Shown piece after piece: positions 25,329 to 38,244 of a stretch of 64,000 nucleotides of DNA. Below the pieces are notes generated by a model. It ran no database searches and was not told the origin of the DNA. It was given only the letters and a program-made list of their open reading frames with translations. The stretch lies in the NCBI RefSeq assembly GCF_004364245.1, contig NZ_SOAV01000008.1, positions 62,001-126,000 of the forward strand, given 5' to 3'. Source of the DNA: Streptomyces sp. BK208 (lineage in GTDB: Bacteria; Actinomycetota; Actinomycetes; Streptomycetales; Streptomycetaceae). Position 1 is the first letter of the stretch. Every line of letters begins with the position of its first letter. The position numbers and the translations under genes are program-made.

Positions 25329-27011
25329 ATGAGCCAGCAGCACTCCGCCGCACCGGCCCCCACCTCCTCCGTCGCCACCGTCTCCGAGCGCCACGACTGG
25401 TGGCGGGACGCGGTCATCTACCAGGTGTACCCGCGCAGCTTCGCCGACAGCAACGGCGACGGCATGGGCGACCTGGAGGGTGTCCGCACCCGCCTGCCCT
25501 ACCTGCGCGACCTGGGCGTGGACGCCGTGTGGCTCAGCCCCTTCTACGCCTCCCCGCAGGCCGACGCCGGATACGACGTCGCCGACTACCGGGCCGTCGA
25601 CCCCATGTTCGGCACTCTCCTGGACGCCGACGCGCTGATCCGCGACGCCCACGCGCTGGGCCTGCGCATCATCGTCGACCTGGTCCCGAACCACTCCTCC
25701 GACCAGTACGAGTGGTTCAAGCGCGCCCTCGCCGAGGGTCCCGGCTCCCCCTCCCGGGACCGCTACCACTTCCGCCCCGGCAAGGGGAAGAACGGCGAAC
25801 TGCCGCCCAACGACTGGGAGTCCATCTTCGGCGGCCCCGCCTGGACCCGGGTCACGGAGCCCGACGGCACGCCGGGGGAGTGGTACCTGCACCTGTTCGC
25901 GCCCGAGCAGCCCGACTTCAACTGGGAGCACCCGGCCGTCGGCGACGAGTTCCGCTCCATCCTGCGGTTCTGGCTGGACATGGGCGTGGACGGCTTCCGC
26001 ATCGACGTCGCACACGGCATGGTGAAGGCCGAGGGCCTGCCCGACCTTGGATCGCACGAGCAGCTGAAACTGCTGGGCAACGATGTCATGCCGTTCTTCG
26101 ACCAGGACGGCGTGCACGAGATCTACCGGCAGTGGCGGCGCATCCTCGACGAGTACAGCGGTGAGCGGATCTTCGTCGCCGAGGCGTGGACCCCGACCGT
26201 CGAGCGCACCGCCAACTACGTCCGCCCCGACGAACTGCACCAGGCGTTCAACTTCCAGTACCTGGGCACCCACTGGGACGCCGAGGAACTGCGCACGGTC
26301 ATCGACCGCACCCTGGACGCCATGCGCCCGGTCGGCGCCCCCGCCACCTGGGTGCTGTCCAACCACGACGTCACCCGGCACGCCACCCGCTTCGCCAACC
26401 CGGCGGGCCTCGGCACCCAGATCCGCCTGGCCGGTGACCGCGCGCTGGGCCTGCGCAGGGCCCGCGCCGCGACCCTGCTGATGCTCGCGCTGCCCGGCTC
26501 GGCCTACGTCTACCAGGGCGAGGAGCTGGGCCTCCCGGACGTCGTCGACCTGCCCGACGAGGTGCGCCAGGACCCGGCGTACTTCCGCGGCGCCGGCCAG
26601 GACGGCTTCCGCGACGGCTGCCGGGTGCCGATCCCGTGGACCCGCGAGGGCTCCTCGTACGGCTTCGGTGACGGCGGGAGCTGGCTGCCGCAGCCGGCCG
26701 GCTGGGGCGAGCTGAGCGTCGAGGCGCAGACCGGCGTGCCCGGCTCGACCCTGGAGCTGTACCGCGATGCCCTGTCCGTCCGCCGCTCCACCAGCGACCT
26801 CGGCGCGGGTGACGCGGTCGAGTGGCTGCGGGCCCCCGAGGGCGTCGTCGCCTTCCGGCGCGGGGAGTTCGTGTGCGTCGCCAACACCACCGGCGAGTCG
26901 GTGGCGATGCCCGCGTACGGCCGCGTGCTGCTGGCCAGCGGGGAGATCACCGAGGCGGCCGGCGAGGCCAAGGTGCCCGCGGACACGACGGTGTGGTGGA
27001 CGGCCGGCTGA
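25329..27011 (+). CDS. aglA: Alpha-glucosidase, GH13 (intracellular)
   Basis: A 560-residue GH13 enzyme with no signal peptide, so cytoplasmic. The barrel begins at WWRDAVIYQVYPRSFADSNGDGMGDLEG. Catalytic residues are visible: nucleophile Asp226 (GFRIDVAHG), acid/base Glu285 (VAEAWTPT) and transition-state Asp347 (LSNHDVTRH). It hydrolyses alpha-1,4 (possibly alpha-1,6) bonds of imported maltodextrins to glucose. The ATG at 25329 follows AAGGACGAC. Downstream of malG in the MalR-controlled operon, it completes the pathway; a strong terminator follows at 27041. Confidence 0.93.
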   Translation: MSQQHSAAPAPTSSVATVSERHDWWRDAVIYQVYPRSFADSNGDGMGDLEGVRTRLPYLRDLGVDAVWLSPFYASPQADAGYDVADYRAVDPMFGTLLDADALIRDAHALGLRIIVDLVPNHSSDQYEWFKRALAEGPGSPSRDRYHFRPGKGKNGELPPNDWESIFGGPAWTRVTEPDGTPGEWYLHLFAPEQPDFNWEHPAVGDEFRSILRFWLDMGVDGFRIDVAHGMVKAEGLPDLGSHEQLKLLGNDVMPFFDQDGVHEIYRQWRRILDEYSGERIFVAEAWTPTVERTANYVRPDELHQAFNFQYLGTHWDAEELRTVIDRTLDAMRPVGAPATWVLSNHDVTRHATRFANPAGLGTQIRLAGDRALGLRRARAATLLMLALPGSAYVYQGEELGLPDVVDLPDEVRQDPAYFRGAGQDGFRDGCRVPIPWTREGSSYGFGDGGSWLPQPAGWGELSVEAQTGVPGSTLELYRDALSVRRSTSDLGAGDAVEWLRAPEGVVAFRRGEFVCVANTTGESVAMPAYGRVLLASGEITEAAGEAKVPADTTVWWTAG

Positions 27012-27040
27012 CCGGGACCTGACGCTCCGTCCGGACCGCC

Positions 27041-27081
27041 GAAGGGCCCGCCGCCTCCCCCGGGGAGGCGGCGGGCCCTTC
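27041..27081 (+). terminator. Strong terminator after aglA
   Basis: Two perfectly complementary 20-base arms (27041-27060 and 27062-27081), GAAGGGCCCGCC... with ...GGCGGGCCCTTC. Read-through to the pullulanase gene should be low, fitting the separate operator and start downstream. Confidence 0.85.
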
Positions 27082-27142
27082 GCGTGTCGCCGCACGCCCG
27101 GATGTCGCGAGCAAGTCCGGTGAAAATCCTTTCTGTTACTTT

Positions 27143-27167
27143 CGCAAGTCTTGCCGCAAGACTTGCG
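27143..27167. promoter_or_regulatory. 25-bp perfect palindrome, likely MalR operator for pullulanase gene
   Basis: Arms CGCAAGTCTTGC (27143-27154) and GCAAGACTTGCG (27156-27167) around one central C. It contains the CTTGC/GCAAG elements of the mal operators and lies 64 bp before the GTG start, with ATCCTTTCTGTTACTTTCG just upstream. MalR repression of the secreted enzyme is the simplest reading. Confidence 0.75.
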
Positions 27168-27230
27168 GCAGCGCTACGGTCTCGCCGGGGTCGGACCCGA
27201 ACGAGCCGTACTCGCAAGGAGCTCACGCCT

Positions 27231-32645
<5,415 letters not shown>

Positions 32646-32692
32646 CGCCCCGCGGTTAGGGTGCTCCTGTCCACCGCAGAACAGGAGCACCC

Positions 32693-33046
32693 ATGCCGCA
32701 GATCAGTGTCGAGCGTTCCCCCCATCTCGACGACGTCGACTGGGAGGAGTTCGCGCTCGCCCTGCACCCGGTGGTCGTCGAGACGGCCGGGGCGCGACCG
32801 GAGGCGTGCAAGACGCGGGTGACGGTCACCGAGGACGAGGTCGTCGGAGCGGAGCGCGACCGGCACGCCGTCGTCAACGTCTCGATCGCCCTGCTCGCCG
32901 GACGCGACGAGGCGACCAAGGCCCGGCTCACCGAGGCCGTGGTGGAACTGCTGCGCAAGCACGTCCAGCCCAGGGACGGCATCCGGCTGCACCTGTCGGC
33001 CGAGGTCCGCGACCTGGACCCGTCGTACCGGAAGTTCGAGGGGTAG
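32693..33046 (+). CDS. 5-carboxymethyl-2-hydroxymuconate isomerase family tautomerase
   Basis: 117 residues; the CHMI family forms trimers using N-terminal Pro as catalytic base, and Pro2 is present (MPQISVERSPHLDD). Conserved late motif NVSIALLAGRDEATKARL and C-terminal LHLSAEVRDLDPSYRK fit the family. The natural substrate in homoprotocatechuate breakdown is not supported by context: no hpa genes are nearby, so a stand-alone role is likely. AGGAGCACC precedes the ATG. The TAG stop abuts the inverted-repeat element at 33047. Confidence 0.85.
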   Translation: MPQISVERSPHLDDVDWEEFALALHPVVVETAGARPEACKTRVTVTEDEVVGAERDRHAVVNVSIALLAGRDEATKARLTEAVVELLRKHVQPRDGIRLHLSAEVRDLDPSYRKFEG

Positions 33047-33134
33047 GGGGTGTCGTTCGGATCAGGCCGGCTCCGGGCGACGGTGCCCTGTTGCCGGACC
33101 CCGCGACCCACGGCAAGATCCAAACGACACCCCC
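33047..33134. mobile_element. MITE-like element with 17-bp terminal inverted repeats and TAG flanks
   Basis: The left end GGGGTGTCGTTCGGATC (33047-33063) and right end GATCCAAACGACACCCC (33118-33134) are inverted with one mismatch. Both sides are flanked by TAG (33044-33046, 33135-33137), a candidate 3-bp target duplication as in IS5-like elements. The 54-base interior has no open frame of note. It sits exactly between the stop codons of two convergent genes; both TAG stops use the flank, so neither gene is truncated. It could act as a bidirectional terminator. Confidence 0.6.
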
Positions 33135-33823
33135 TAGCCGAGCAGCTCCGCGAGCCGGCCGGCCAGGTTCCCTAGGGGGCCGTCGGCCGGCTCGGCGGCG
33201 ACCACGCGGCGCACGAGGGCGGCCATCCACGCGTCGTGCGCGGCGCTCACCGCCAGCAGCGCGCCGAAGTCCTGCACGAGCTGCGCCTCCAGCTCGGCGC
33301 GCGGGATGCGGCGCCCGTCCAGCCAGAGCAGCGCCGTCGACTCGGCGAGCGAGATCCAGGAGCGGACGACCAGTTCCAGACGCGCGGGCGGCTCGGTGAC
33401 GTCCAGGTGCGAAAGGATCTGGACATACGCGGCCTGCCGTACGGAGTCGACGAGCGCGTTGGTCGTGGACGAGCCCACCGCCGGGCCGCCGCGCATCAGG
33501 GCCGAGAAACCCGGGCCGTGGCCGTCGACGAAGTCGAAGTAGCGGCCCATGACCCGCAGCAGTCGCGCGCCCAGCGGACCCGTCCGAGGCTCCGCGAACC
33601 GGGCCGCCAGATCGTCCGCGGCACGCTTCAACGCGGCCTCGTACAGGCTGAGTTTGCCGGGGAAGTAGTGGTAGACCAGCGGGCGCGAGATGCCCGCCGC
33701 CGACGCTATCTCGTCGATGGAGACCTCGTCGGGCGAGCGGCGGCTGAACAGATCGAGCGCGACGCCGATCAACTGCTGCCGTCGCTCCTCGACGCCCATT
33801 CTGCGGCGCACCCCGGTAGTCAT
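33134..33823 (-). CDS. TetR-family transcriptional regulator
   Basis: 229 residues. TetR HTH at ~12-60 (RRQQLIGVALDLFSRRSPDEVSIDEIASAAGISRPLVYHYFPGKLSLYEAAL) with a canonical recognition helix; the C-terminal ligand domain is helical and unassigned. It follows the ferredoxin-reductase-like gene in the same orientation with a 68-base gap, so they may be co-transcribed and the regulator may control that gene. The gap holds repeated CGGACCGG units. The stop CTA lies at the edge of the MITE-like element. Confidence 0.92.
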   Translation of the reverse strand: MTTGVRRRMGVEERRQQLIGVALDLFSRRSPDEVSIDEIASAAGISRPLVYHYFPGKLSLYEAALKRAADDLAARFAEPRTGPLGARLLRVMGRYFDFVDGHGPGFSALMRGGPAVGSSTTNALVDSVRQAAYVQILSHLDVTEPPARLELVVRSWISLAESTALLWLDGRRIPRAELEAQLVQDFGALLAVSAAHDAWMAALVRRVVAAEPADGPLGNLAGRLAELLG

Positions 33824-33891
33824 ACGAATACCTTACCGATCGAATCCGGCCCTCGAACGGACCGGACCGGATCGGACCGGGCACCGGCGGT

Positions 33892-34980
33892 TCACATGTC
33901 GAGCACCAGCCGCGTACCCGAGCAGCGGGACACGCAGATGAGCATCGAGTCGCCCCGCTCCGAGTCGGTCAGCAGCTCGTCCCGGTGATCGATCTCCCCC
34001 TCCAGCACCTTCTGTTGGCACGTCCCGCACCAGCCCTGCTCGCAGGAGTACGGGGTGTTCGGCAGCTCGGCGCGCACGGCGGCCAGCACCGAGGAGTCGC
34101 CGGACACGGTCAGCGTGCGACCGCTGCGGTGCAGCTCGACCTCGAACTCCCCGTCGCCGTCCGCCGTGGTGCGCGGCGCGAACCGCTCCAGGTGCAGGGC
34201 GGCGCCGTCGGGGAGGTGCTCCGCCACGGCCGTCATCAGGCCCTCCGGACCGCAGCAGTACACGGCCGCACCCTCGGGCAGGGCCGCCAGGAAGGCGCCG
34301 ACGCCGGGCCGCCCGTCCTCGTCCTCGGGGACGACCGTGACACGGCCGCCGTCCGGGTCCAGCTTCTCGATCTCCTCCAGGAACGGCATCGAGGCTCGCG
34401 TCCGGCCGCCGTACAGCAGCCGCCACTCGGTGCCCTCGGGCAGTGCCCGCAGCATCGGCAGCACGGGCGTGATCCCGATGCCCCCGGCGACGAACGCGTA
34501 GGCGGGTGCCTGGACCAGCGGGAAGCGGTTGCGCGGCCCGCGCACCTCCAGCTCGGTGCCCTCCTGCACCTGCTCGTGCAGCTCGCGCGAGCCGCCCCGC
34601 CCGTCCTCGACCAGCCGCGCGGCCACGGTGTACGACGAGGTGTCCTCCGGGTCGCCGCACAGCGAGTACTGCCGGACCAGGCCCGAAGGCAGCACCAGAT
34701 CCAGGTGGGCGCCCGGCTCCCAGCGCGGCAGATCGGTCCCCTCCAGGCGCAGCAGCACCACCCCGTCGGCCAACCGCTCGTGCGCGGTCACCAGCAACGT
34801 CGGCGCGGAGGAGCGGGACCGTCCCGAGGCCGGCGGGCGGGGGGCGGAACCCGTTCCCGCCGGCGAGCCCGGTGTCCGGCGCCGCACCGCCCGGCCGACG
34901 ACGAGCGCGGCACCGGCCGCGAGGAGCAGGACCGTCGGCCTCGGCCGCCGGGTGAGCAGCGGAGCAAGCTTGTTGGACAT
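33892..34980 (-). CDS. Membrane-anchored ferredoxin-NADP reductase family oxidoreductase with C-terminal 2Fe-2S
   Basis: 362 residues. One N-terminal TM segment (TVLLLAAGAALVVGRAV, ~16-32) and a Pro/Ser linker are followed by a phthalate-dioxygenase-reductase-like core: FAD/FMN motif RQYSLCGDP (~130), NAD(P)H motif GGIGITPVLPMLRAL, CCGPEGLM, then a plant-type 2Fe-2S domain CEQGWCGTC...CVSRC. It passes electrons from NAD(P)H to a partner oxygenase or demethylase, unknown here. The membrane anchor is unusual for the family. A palindrome sits 49 bp upstream and a TetR gene follows. Confidence 0.9.
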   Translation of the reverse strand: MSNKLAPLLTRRPRPTVLLLAAGAALVVGRAVRRRTPGSPAGTGSAPRPPASGRSRSSAPTLLVTAHERLADGVVLLRLEGTDLPRWEPGAHLDLVLPSGLVRQYSLCGDPEDTSSYTVAARLVEDGRGGSRELHEQVQEGTELEVRGPRNRFPLVQAPAYAFVAGGIGITPVLPMLRALPEGTEWRLLYGGRTRASMPFLEEIEKLDPDGGRVTVVPEDEDGRPGVGAFLAALPEGAAVYCCGPEGLMTAVAEHLPDGAALHLERFAPRTTADGDGEFEVELHRSGRTLTVSGDSSVLAAVRAELPNTPYSCEQGWCGTCQQKVLEGEIDHRDELLTDSERGDSMLICVSRCSGTRLVLDM

Positions 34981-35028
34981 GGCGTCAATGTACTGACCGG
35001 TAGCTCCGCGTGGAACCCTTCTGGCAGT

Positions 35029-35054
35029 ACTTGTTGACGTCAGTGTCAGCAAGT
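35029..35054. promoter_or_regulatory. Palindromic operator candidate upstream of oxidoreductase
   Basis: ACTTGTTGAC (35029-35038), six-base centre, GTCAGCAAGT (35045-35054): 9 of 10 arm positions match. It lies 49 bp before the oxidoreductase ATG, where a -35 would be. A weaker GTCA-N6-TGAC at 34984-34997 is also present. Likely target of the TetR at 33134-33823. Confidence 0.55.
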
Positions 35055-35078
35055 TGGCGGACGCCGTGTGGGACCGGG

Positions 35079-37010
35079 CTAGCGCAGCCCGCCGATCGTC
35101 CGCCCGTCCTCCAGTGTCCCCGTCAGCTGGGCCCGCGCGCCCTGTTCGGCCTTCGCCGTCAGCAGGTTGCCGTCGGCGGAGTCGTCGATCCCGCCGGTGG
35201 CCTCGACCGACCTCGTGCCCCGGCTGCCCGCCGCGAGCAGGTACCAGTGCCCGCCCTCCGACTTCCACAGCACCCCGGCCAGCACGTGCGGGTCGCGCTC
35301 GCCGCACGCCGGCACGTCCTGCGCCTTCGCCGCCACCGCGCCCTGCGCCCCGCCCGGCGTCCGGAACTGCGCCAGCACCCGCGTCCCGTCACCGCGCCAG
35401 GTCTCGGCGCGGGTGCACACCCACACGCCCGACCCCGTCCCGTCGGGCAGCGGCTGCGCCGCGAACTCCCAGGCGTTCACCGAGCGCACCCCCTGCCCGC
35501 GCACCGTGCCCAGCGAGCAGGCGTACGGCGCCCAGGCGTCCAGCGCCTTCGCGCCCGAGGCGTCCTTCGCCGCACCGGGACGCCCGGTGGTGAGCCGGGC
35601 CGGCACCAGCTCGCCCAGGTCACTCACCACCCGGGTGCGCGAACCGTCGGTCAGCTCCAGCACGTTCCACGACGTGCAGGCGCCGGACCGCTGCTGCACC
35701 GGGCTGGCCAGCGGGGACGTCACCCCGTCGGTGAGCGTCAGCTCCCTGGTGCCGGAGACCGGCTCGACGAGATCCCGCCCGGTCACCCCCGTCACCCAGG
35801 GTGCCGTCAGATAGCGGACGTTGCCGTCGGCCCGGCCCAGGACCACCGCGGTCGCCTCGGCGCGGCCCGCCCCGTCGGTCCGCGCGAAGTCCAGGGCGGC
35901 ACCGGTCGAACCGTCCTTCGGCTCGGCGTACCTGACCAGGCGCAGGCCGTCGTGCAGGACGACCACCCGGGCGTTGTCCACCTCCCCGGCGTACAGCAGC
36001 TGCGGCGGACCCGCCGGACCGCCGGTCGGGGTCCCCGGTGTCGCGGACACCCCGACGCTCTCGCCGGGCCGGGCCCAGACGGCCAGGGCGCGGCGCAGCA
36101 GCTCCACGTCGCCGGTGAGGCCCCCTCGCGCAGGCCACACCGAGAAGTCGGTGCGCGCGGACGTCTCCCAGGCGGCGGGCGCGGCCTTCGTGAGCCTGCC
36201 GGGGTCCAGCGCGGCCTCGGCCGCCGGGTTGCGCGCGTAGGACGGGGCGGCGGCGCCGTCCGGCCCCCAGCCGTCCCCGGGCAGCCCGAGCAGCGCCCCG
36301 CACACCACCAGCGCGGCTCCGGCGACCAGCGCGGCCTTGGTGTGCTGACGCCGGCGCAGCAGGTCGGTCGGCCTGGCCTGCAGCGAGCAGGGGTCGAACT
36401 CGGGCGAGCCGAGCAGCCCGTACTGGCCCGGCACCCCGTCCGCCTCCCGCAGGGCCGCCTCCGGGTCGGCGACCCCGGCGGCGTCGAGCAGCTGCCGCAC
36501 CCCGTCGTCGGGCAGCCGCTCGAGACCGCGCAGCACGTACGCCGCCCGGCCCGGCCCGGAGAGCGCGGACAGCCGCTGGTCCAGCGCGAGTTCGTCGGCT
36601 CCGCCGGAGCGCGGGAAGAGCTTGAGGCCTCGCACGTGCGGCAGCAGCGGCGGCAGCTGGGACCGCCGCGGCCACGCCCGGCGCCGCAGCGGCAGCCCGG
36701 CCTCCAGCGCCGTACGCACCACCCGCAGCCGGACCAGCGCGTACCCGGGGTCGACCGCCCGGCCGGTGGACTGGGCGGGGATCACCGGGGTCGTCGTCCG
36801 GTTCCGGGGCAGGGCGCGCTGGGTGAGGGCGTGCGCGGTCAGTACCCGGCGGCTGCGGCCGAGGCCCGGCGGCAGCACCAGGTAGGCCAGCCGGGCCAGG
36901 CGCGGATAGTGCTCGACGAGCGCGGCCTCGGCCTGCTCGACGTCGACCACCGGGTCGGCCGGGGAGGCGGCGGACGGTGCGGGGCGCGGGGCGACATCCT
37001 GTGGCTGCAC
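35079..37010 (-). CDS. Membrane protein with sigma-70-like N-terminal half
   Basis: 643 residues, no full-length family recognised. Residues ~25-205 resemble a degenerate ECF sigma factor: an acidic helix EQAEAALVEHYPRLARLAYLVLP like region 2, and LSALSGPGRAAYVLRGLERLPDDGVRQLLDAAGVADPEAALREAD like region 4. A TM segment follows (KAALVAGAALVVCGALLGL, ~225-243). The ~400-residue C-terminus is predicted outside the membrane, with several Cys (ACGERD, CSLGTVRGQG, CTSWNV). It may couple envelope state to a cytoplasmic DNA- or RNAP-binding half; this is inference. Stop TAG at 35079-35081. Confidence 0.75.
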   Translation of the reverse strand: MQPQDVAPRPAPSAASPADPVVDVEQAEAALVEHYPRLARLAYLVLPPGLGRSRRVLTAHALTQRALPRNRTTTPVIPAQSTGRAVDPGYALVRLRVVRTALEAGLPLRRRAWPRRSQLPPLLPHVRGLKLFPRSGGADELALDQRLSALSGPGRAAYVLRGLERLPDDGVRQLLDAAGVADPEAALREADGVPGQYGLLGSPEFDPCSLQARPTDLLRRRQHTKAALVAGAALVVCGALLGLPGDGWGPDGAAAPSYARNPAAEAALDPGRLTKAAPAAWETSARTDFSVWPARGGLTGDVELLRRALAVWARPGESVGVSATPGTPTGGPAGPPQLLYAGEVDNARVVVLHDGLRLVRYAEPKDGSTGAALDFARTDGAGRAEATAVVLGRADGNVRYLTAPWVTGVTGRDLVEPVSGTRELTLTDGVTSPLASPVQQRSGACTSWNVLELTDGSRTRVVSDLGELVPARLTTGRPGAAKDASGAKALDAWAPYACSLGTVRGQGVRSVNAWEFAAQPLPDGTGSGVWVCTRAETWRGDGTRVLAQFRTPGGAQGAVAAKAQDVPACGERDPHVLAGVLWKSEGGHWYLLAAGSRGTRSVEATGGIDDSADGNLLTAKAEQGARAQLTGTLEDGRTIGGLR

Positions 37011-37070
37011 GTTCAGCAGAACGAGCGAACGGGGCGATGGTCACCGTGGGGCCGCCCCCGCCGGGGCGCG

Positions 37071-37583
37071 CTACTGCGCTTCCGGCTCCACCAGGAGGCG
37101 CGCGTAGTGGGCCATCGACCGCTGGTAGCGGGGCAGATGGGGGGCCAACGCGCCGAGCACCAGGGCCAGGCCCTCCCGGTCGCGGCCCATGCTCGACAGG
37201 CACAGCGCCAGCACGGCGCGCACGGCGTCGTCCAACTCGTCCGACGGCGCGACCAGTTCCGGCGAGAGCAGCGTCACGCCCTCCTCCGGGTGCCCGGTGT
37301 TCCGCAGGGAGCTGGAGAGCTGGATCTTCGCCCGGCGCCCCTTGTAGGGGCTGGCCTCGGAGAGTCCGCGCTCCAGTGCCTCGCGGTACAGCGGCACGGC
37401 ACGGTCGGAGTGGCCGGTGGAGTCCCAGGCGCAGGCCCGCTCGAACAGGCCGAGGGGGCTGTCGGCCGGCAGCTCGTCGGCGAGGGCGTCGACGACCGCA
37501 CGGAAGTCGGCGGCATCCTCCTCGGCGTAGTCGTCGAATGCCGCCCAGGCGGCCGTCACGCGCTGTTCCCAGTCCTGGTCCAC
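37071..37583 (-). CDS. TPR-repeat protein (TPR_5-like)
   Basis: 170 residues of paired antiparallel helices: FERACAWDSTGHSDRAVPLYREAL, RRAKIQLSSSLRNTGHPEEGVTLL and VRAVLALCLSSMGRDREGLALVL, a compact TPR_5-type scaffold for protein binding. GTG start at 37583 (VDQDWEQRV) gives the family length; the longer open frame upstream overlaps the divergent lipoprotein gene and is not used. Soluble, function unknown. Same orientation as the sigma-like membrane protein gene, 60 bp upstream of it. Confidence 0.8.
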   Translation of the reverse strand: MDQDWEQRVTAAWAAFDDYAEEDAADFRAVVDALADELPADSPLGLFERACAWDSTGHSDRAVPLYREALERGLSEASPYKGRRAKIQLSSSLRNTGHPEEGVTLLSPELVAPSDELDDAVRAVLALCLSSMGRDREGLALVLGALAPHLPRYQRSMAHYARLLVEPEAQ

Positions 37584-37715
37584 CCCGCCACTCTCGCACG
37601 GTCCCCGCACAAGAGCACCCGGGTTCCTGAGTACTTCGCGCGTCGCGCCCGTATCGATGACGAGAGCCCTCGGGGGCTCCGTGCGGCATGTCGTCCCAGC
37701 GGACCGGAGGAACAC

Positions 37716-38159
37716 ATGAGGCTGACCCGACCGATGCCCGCGGCGGCCGCCCTTGCGGCGGTCCTCGCGCTGACCGGCTGCGGCGCCGACGGGGACGGCG
37801 GGGCCGCCGTCCCCGAGACGGCGGCCGGCAGCCTGGAACACCTGGCCGCCGAGGCGAAGTGCACGCCCGACCTGCAGACCGACGCGGACACCATCCGCCA
37901 GGCCCTGTGCGGGAAGGGCGACGAGAAGTACGTCCTCGCCACCTTCGCCACCGACCGCGGCCAGCGCGAGTGGATCAACACCGCCAAGGACTACGGCGGT
38001 TACTACCTCGTCGGCCGCAAATGGGTCGCCGTCGGCCACGAGGACGTCGTCGCCGACCTGCGCGGTCGGCTCGGCGGCACCCTGGAGCAGGGCGCCCGGC
38101 ACGGCGGCGACGGCGGCCACCCGGATGGGCACGGCGAGCACGCCGGACACACCGGCTGA
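37716..38159 (+). CDS. Small lipoprotein
   Basis: 147 residues. Lipoprotein signal MRLTRPMPAAAALAAVLALTGC with the lipidated Cys at ~22, then a mature domain with two further Cys (KCTPDLQTD, ALCGKGD) that could form a disulfide, and a His/Gly/Asp-rich C-terminus (GGHPDGHGEHAGHTG) likely to bind metal. GGAGGAACAC precedes the ATG. No named family recognised. Confidence 0.85.
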   Translation: MRLTRPMPAAAALAAVLALTGCGADGDGGAAVPETAAGSLEHLAAEAKCTPDLQTDADTIRQALCGKGDEKYVLATFATDRGQREWINTAKDYGGYYLVGRKWVAVGHEDVVADLRGRLGGTLEQGARHGGDGGHPDGHGEHAGHTG

Positions 38160-38187
38160 CCGGGCGCGGGACACGAGGGGACACGGG

Positions 38188-38221
38188 GAGGGCCGGTGGC
38201 GGATATCCGCCACCGGCCCTC
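38188..38221. terminator. Perfect bidirectional terminator
   Basis: 34 bases, perfectly palindromic with 17-base arms (GAGGGCCGGTGGCGGAT and its complement). It lies between the convergent lipoprotein and DUF1996 genes and should stop transcription from both sides. Confidence 0.85.
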
Positions 38222-38244
38222 TCACGCGTGCCGGGCCCGGACCG

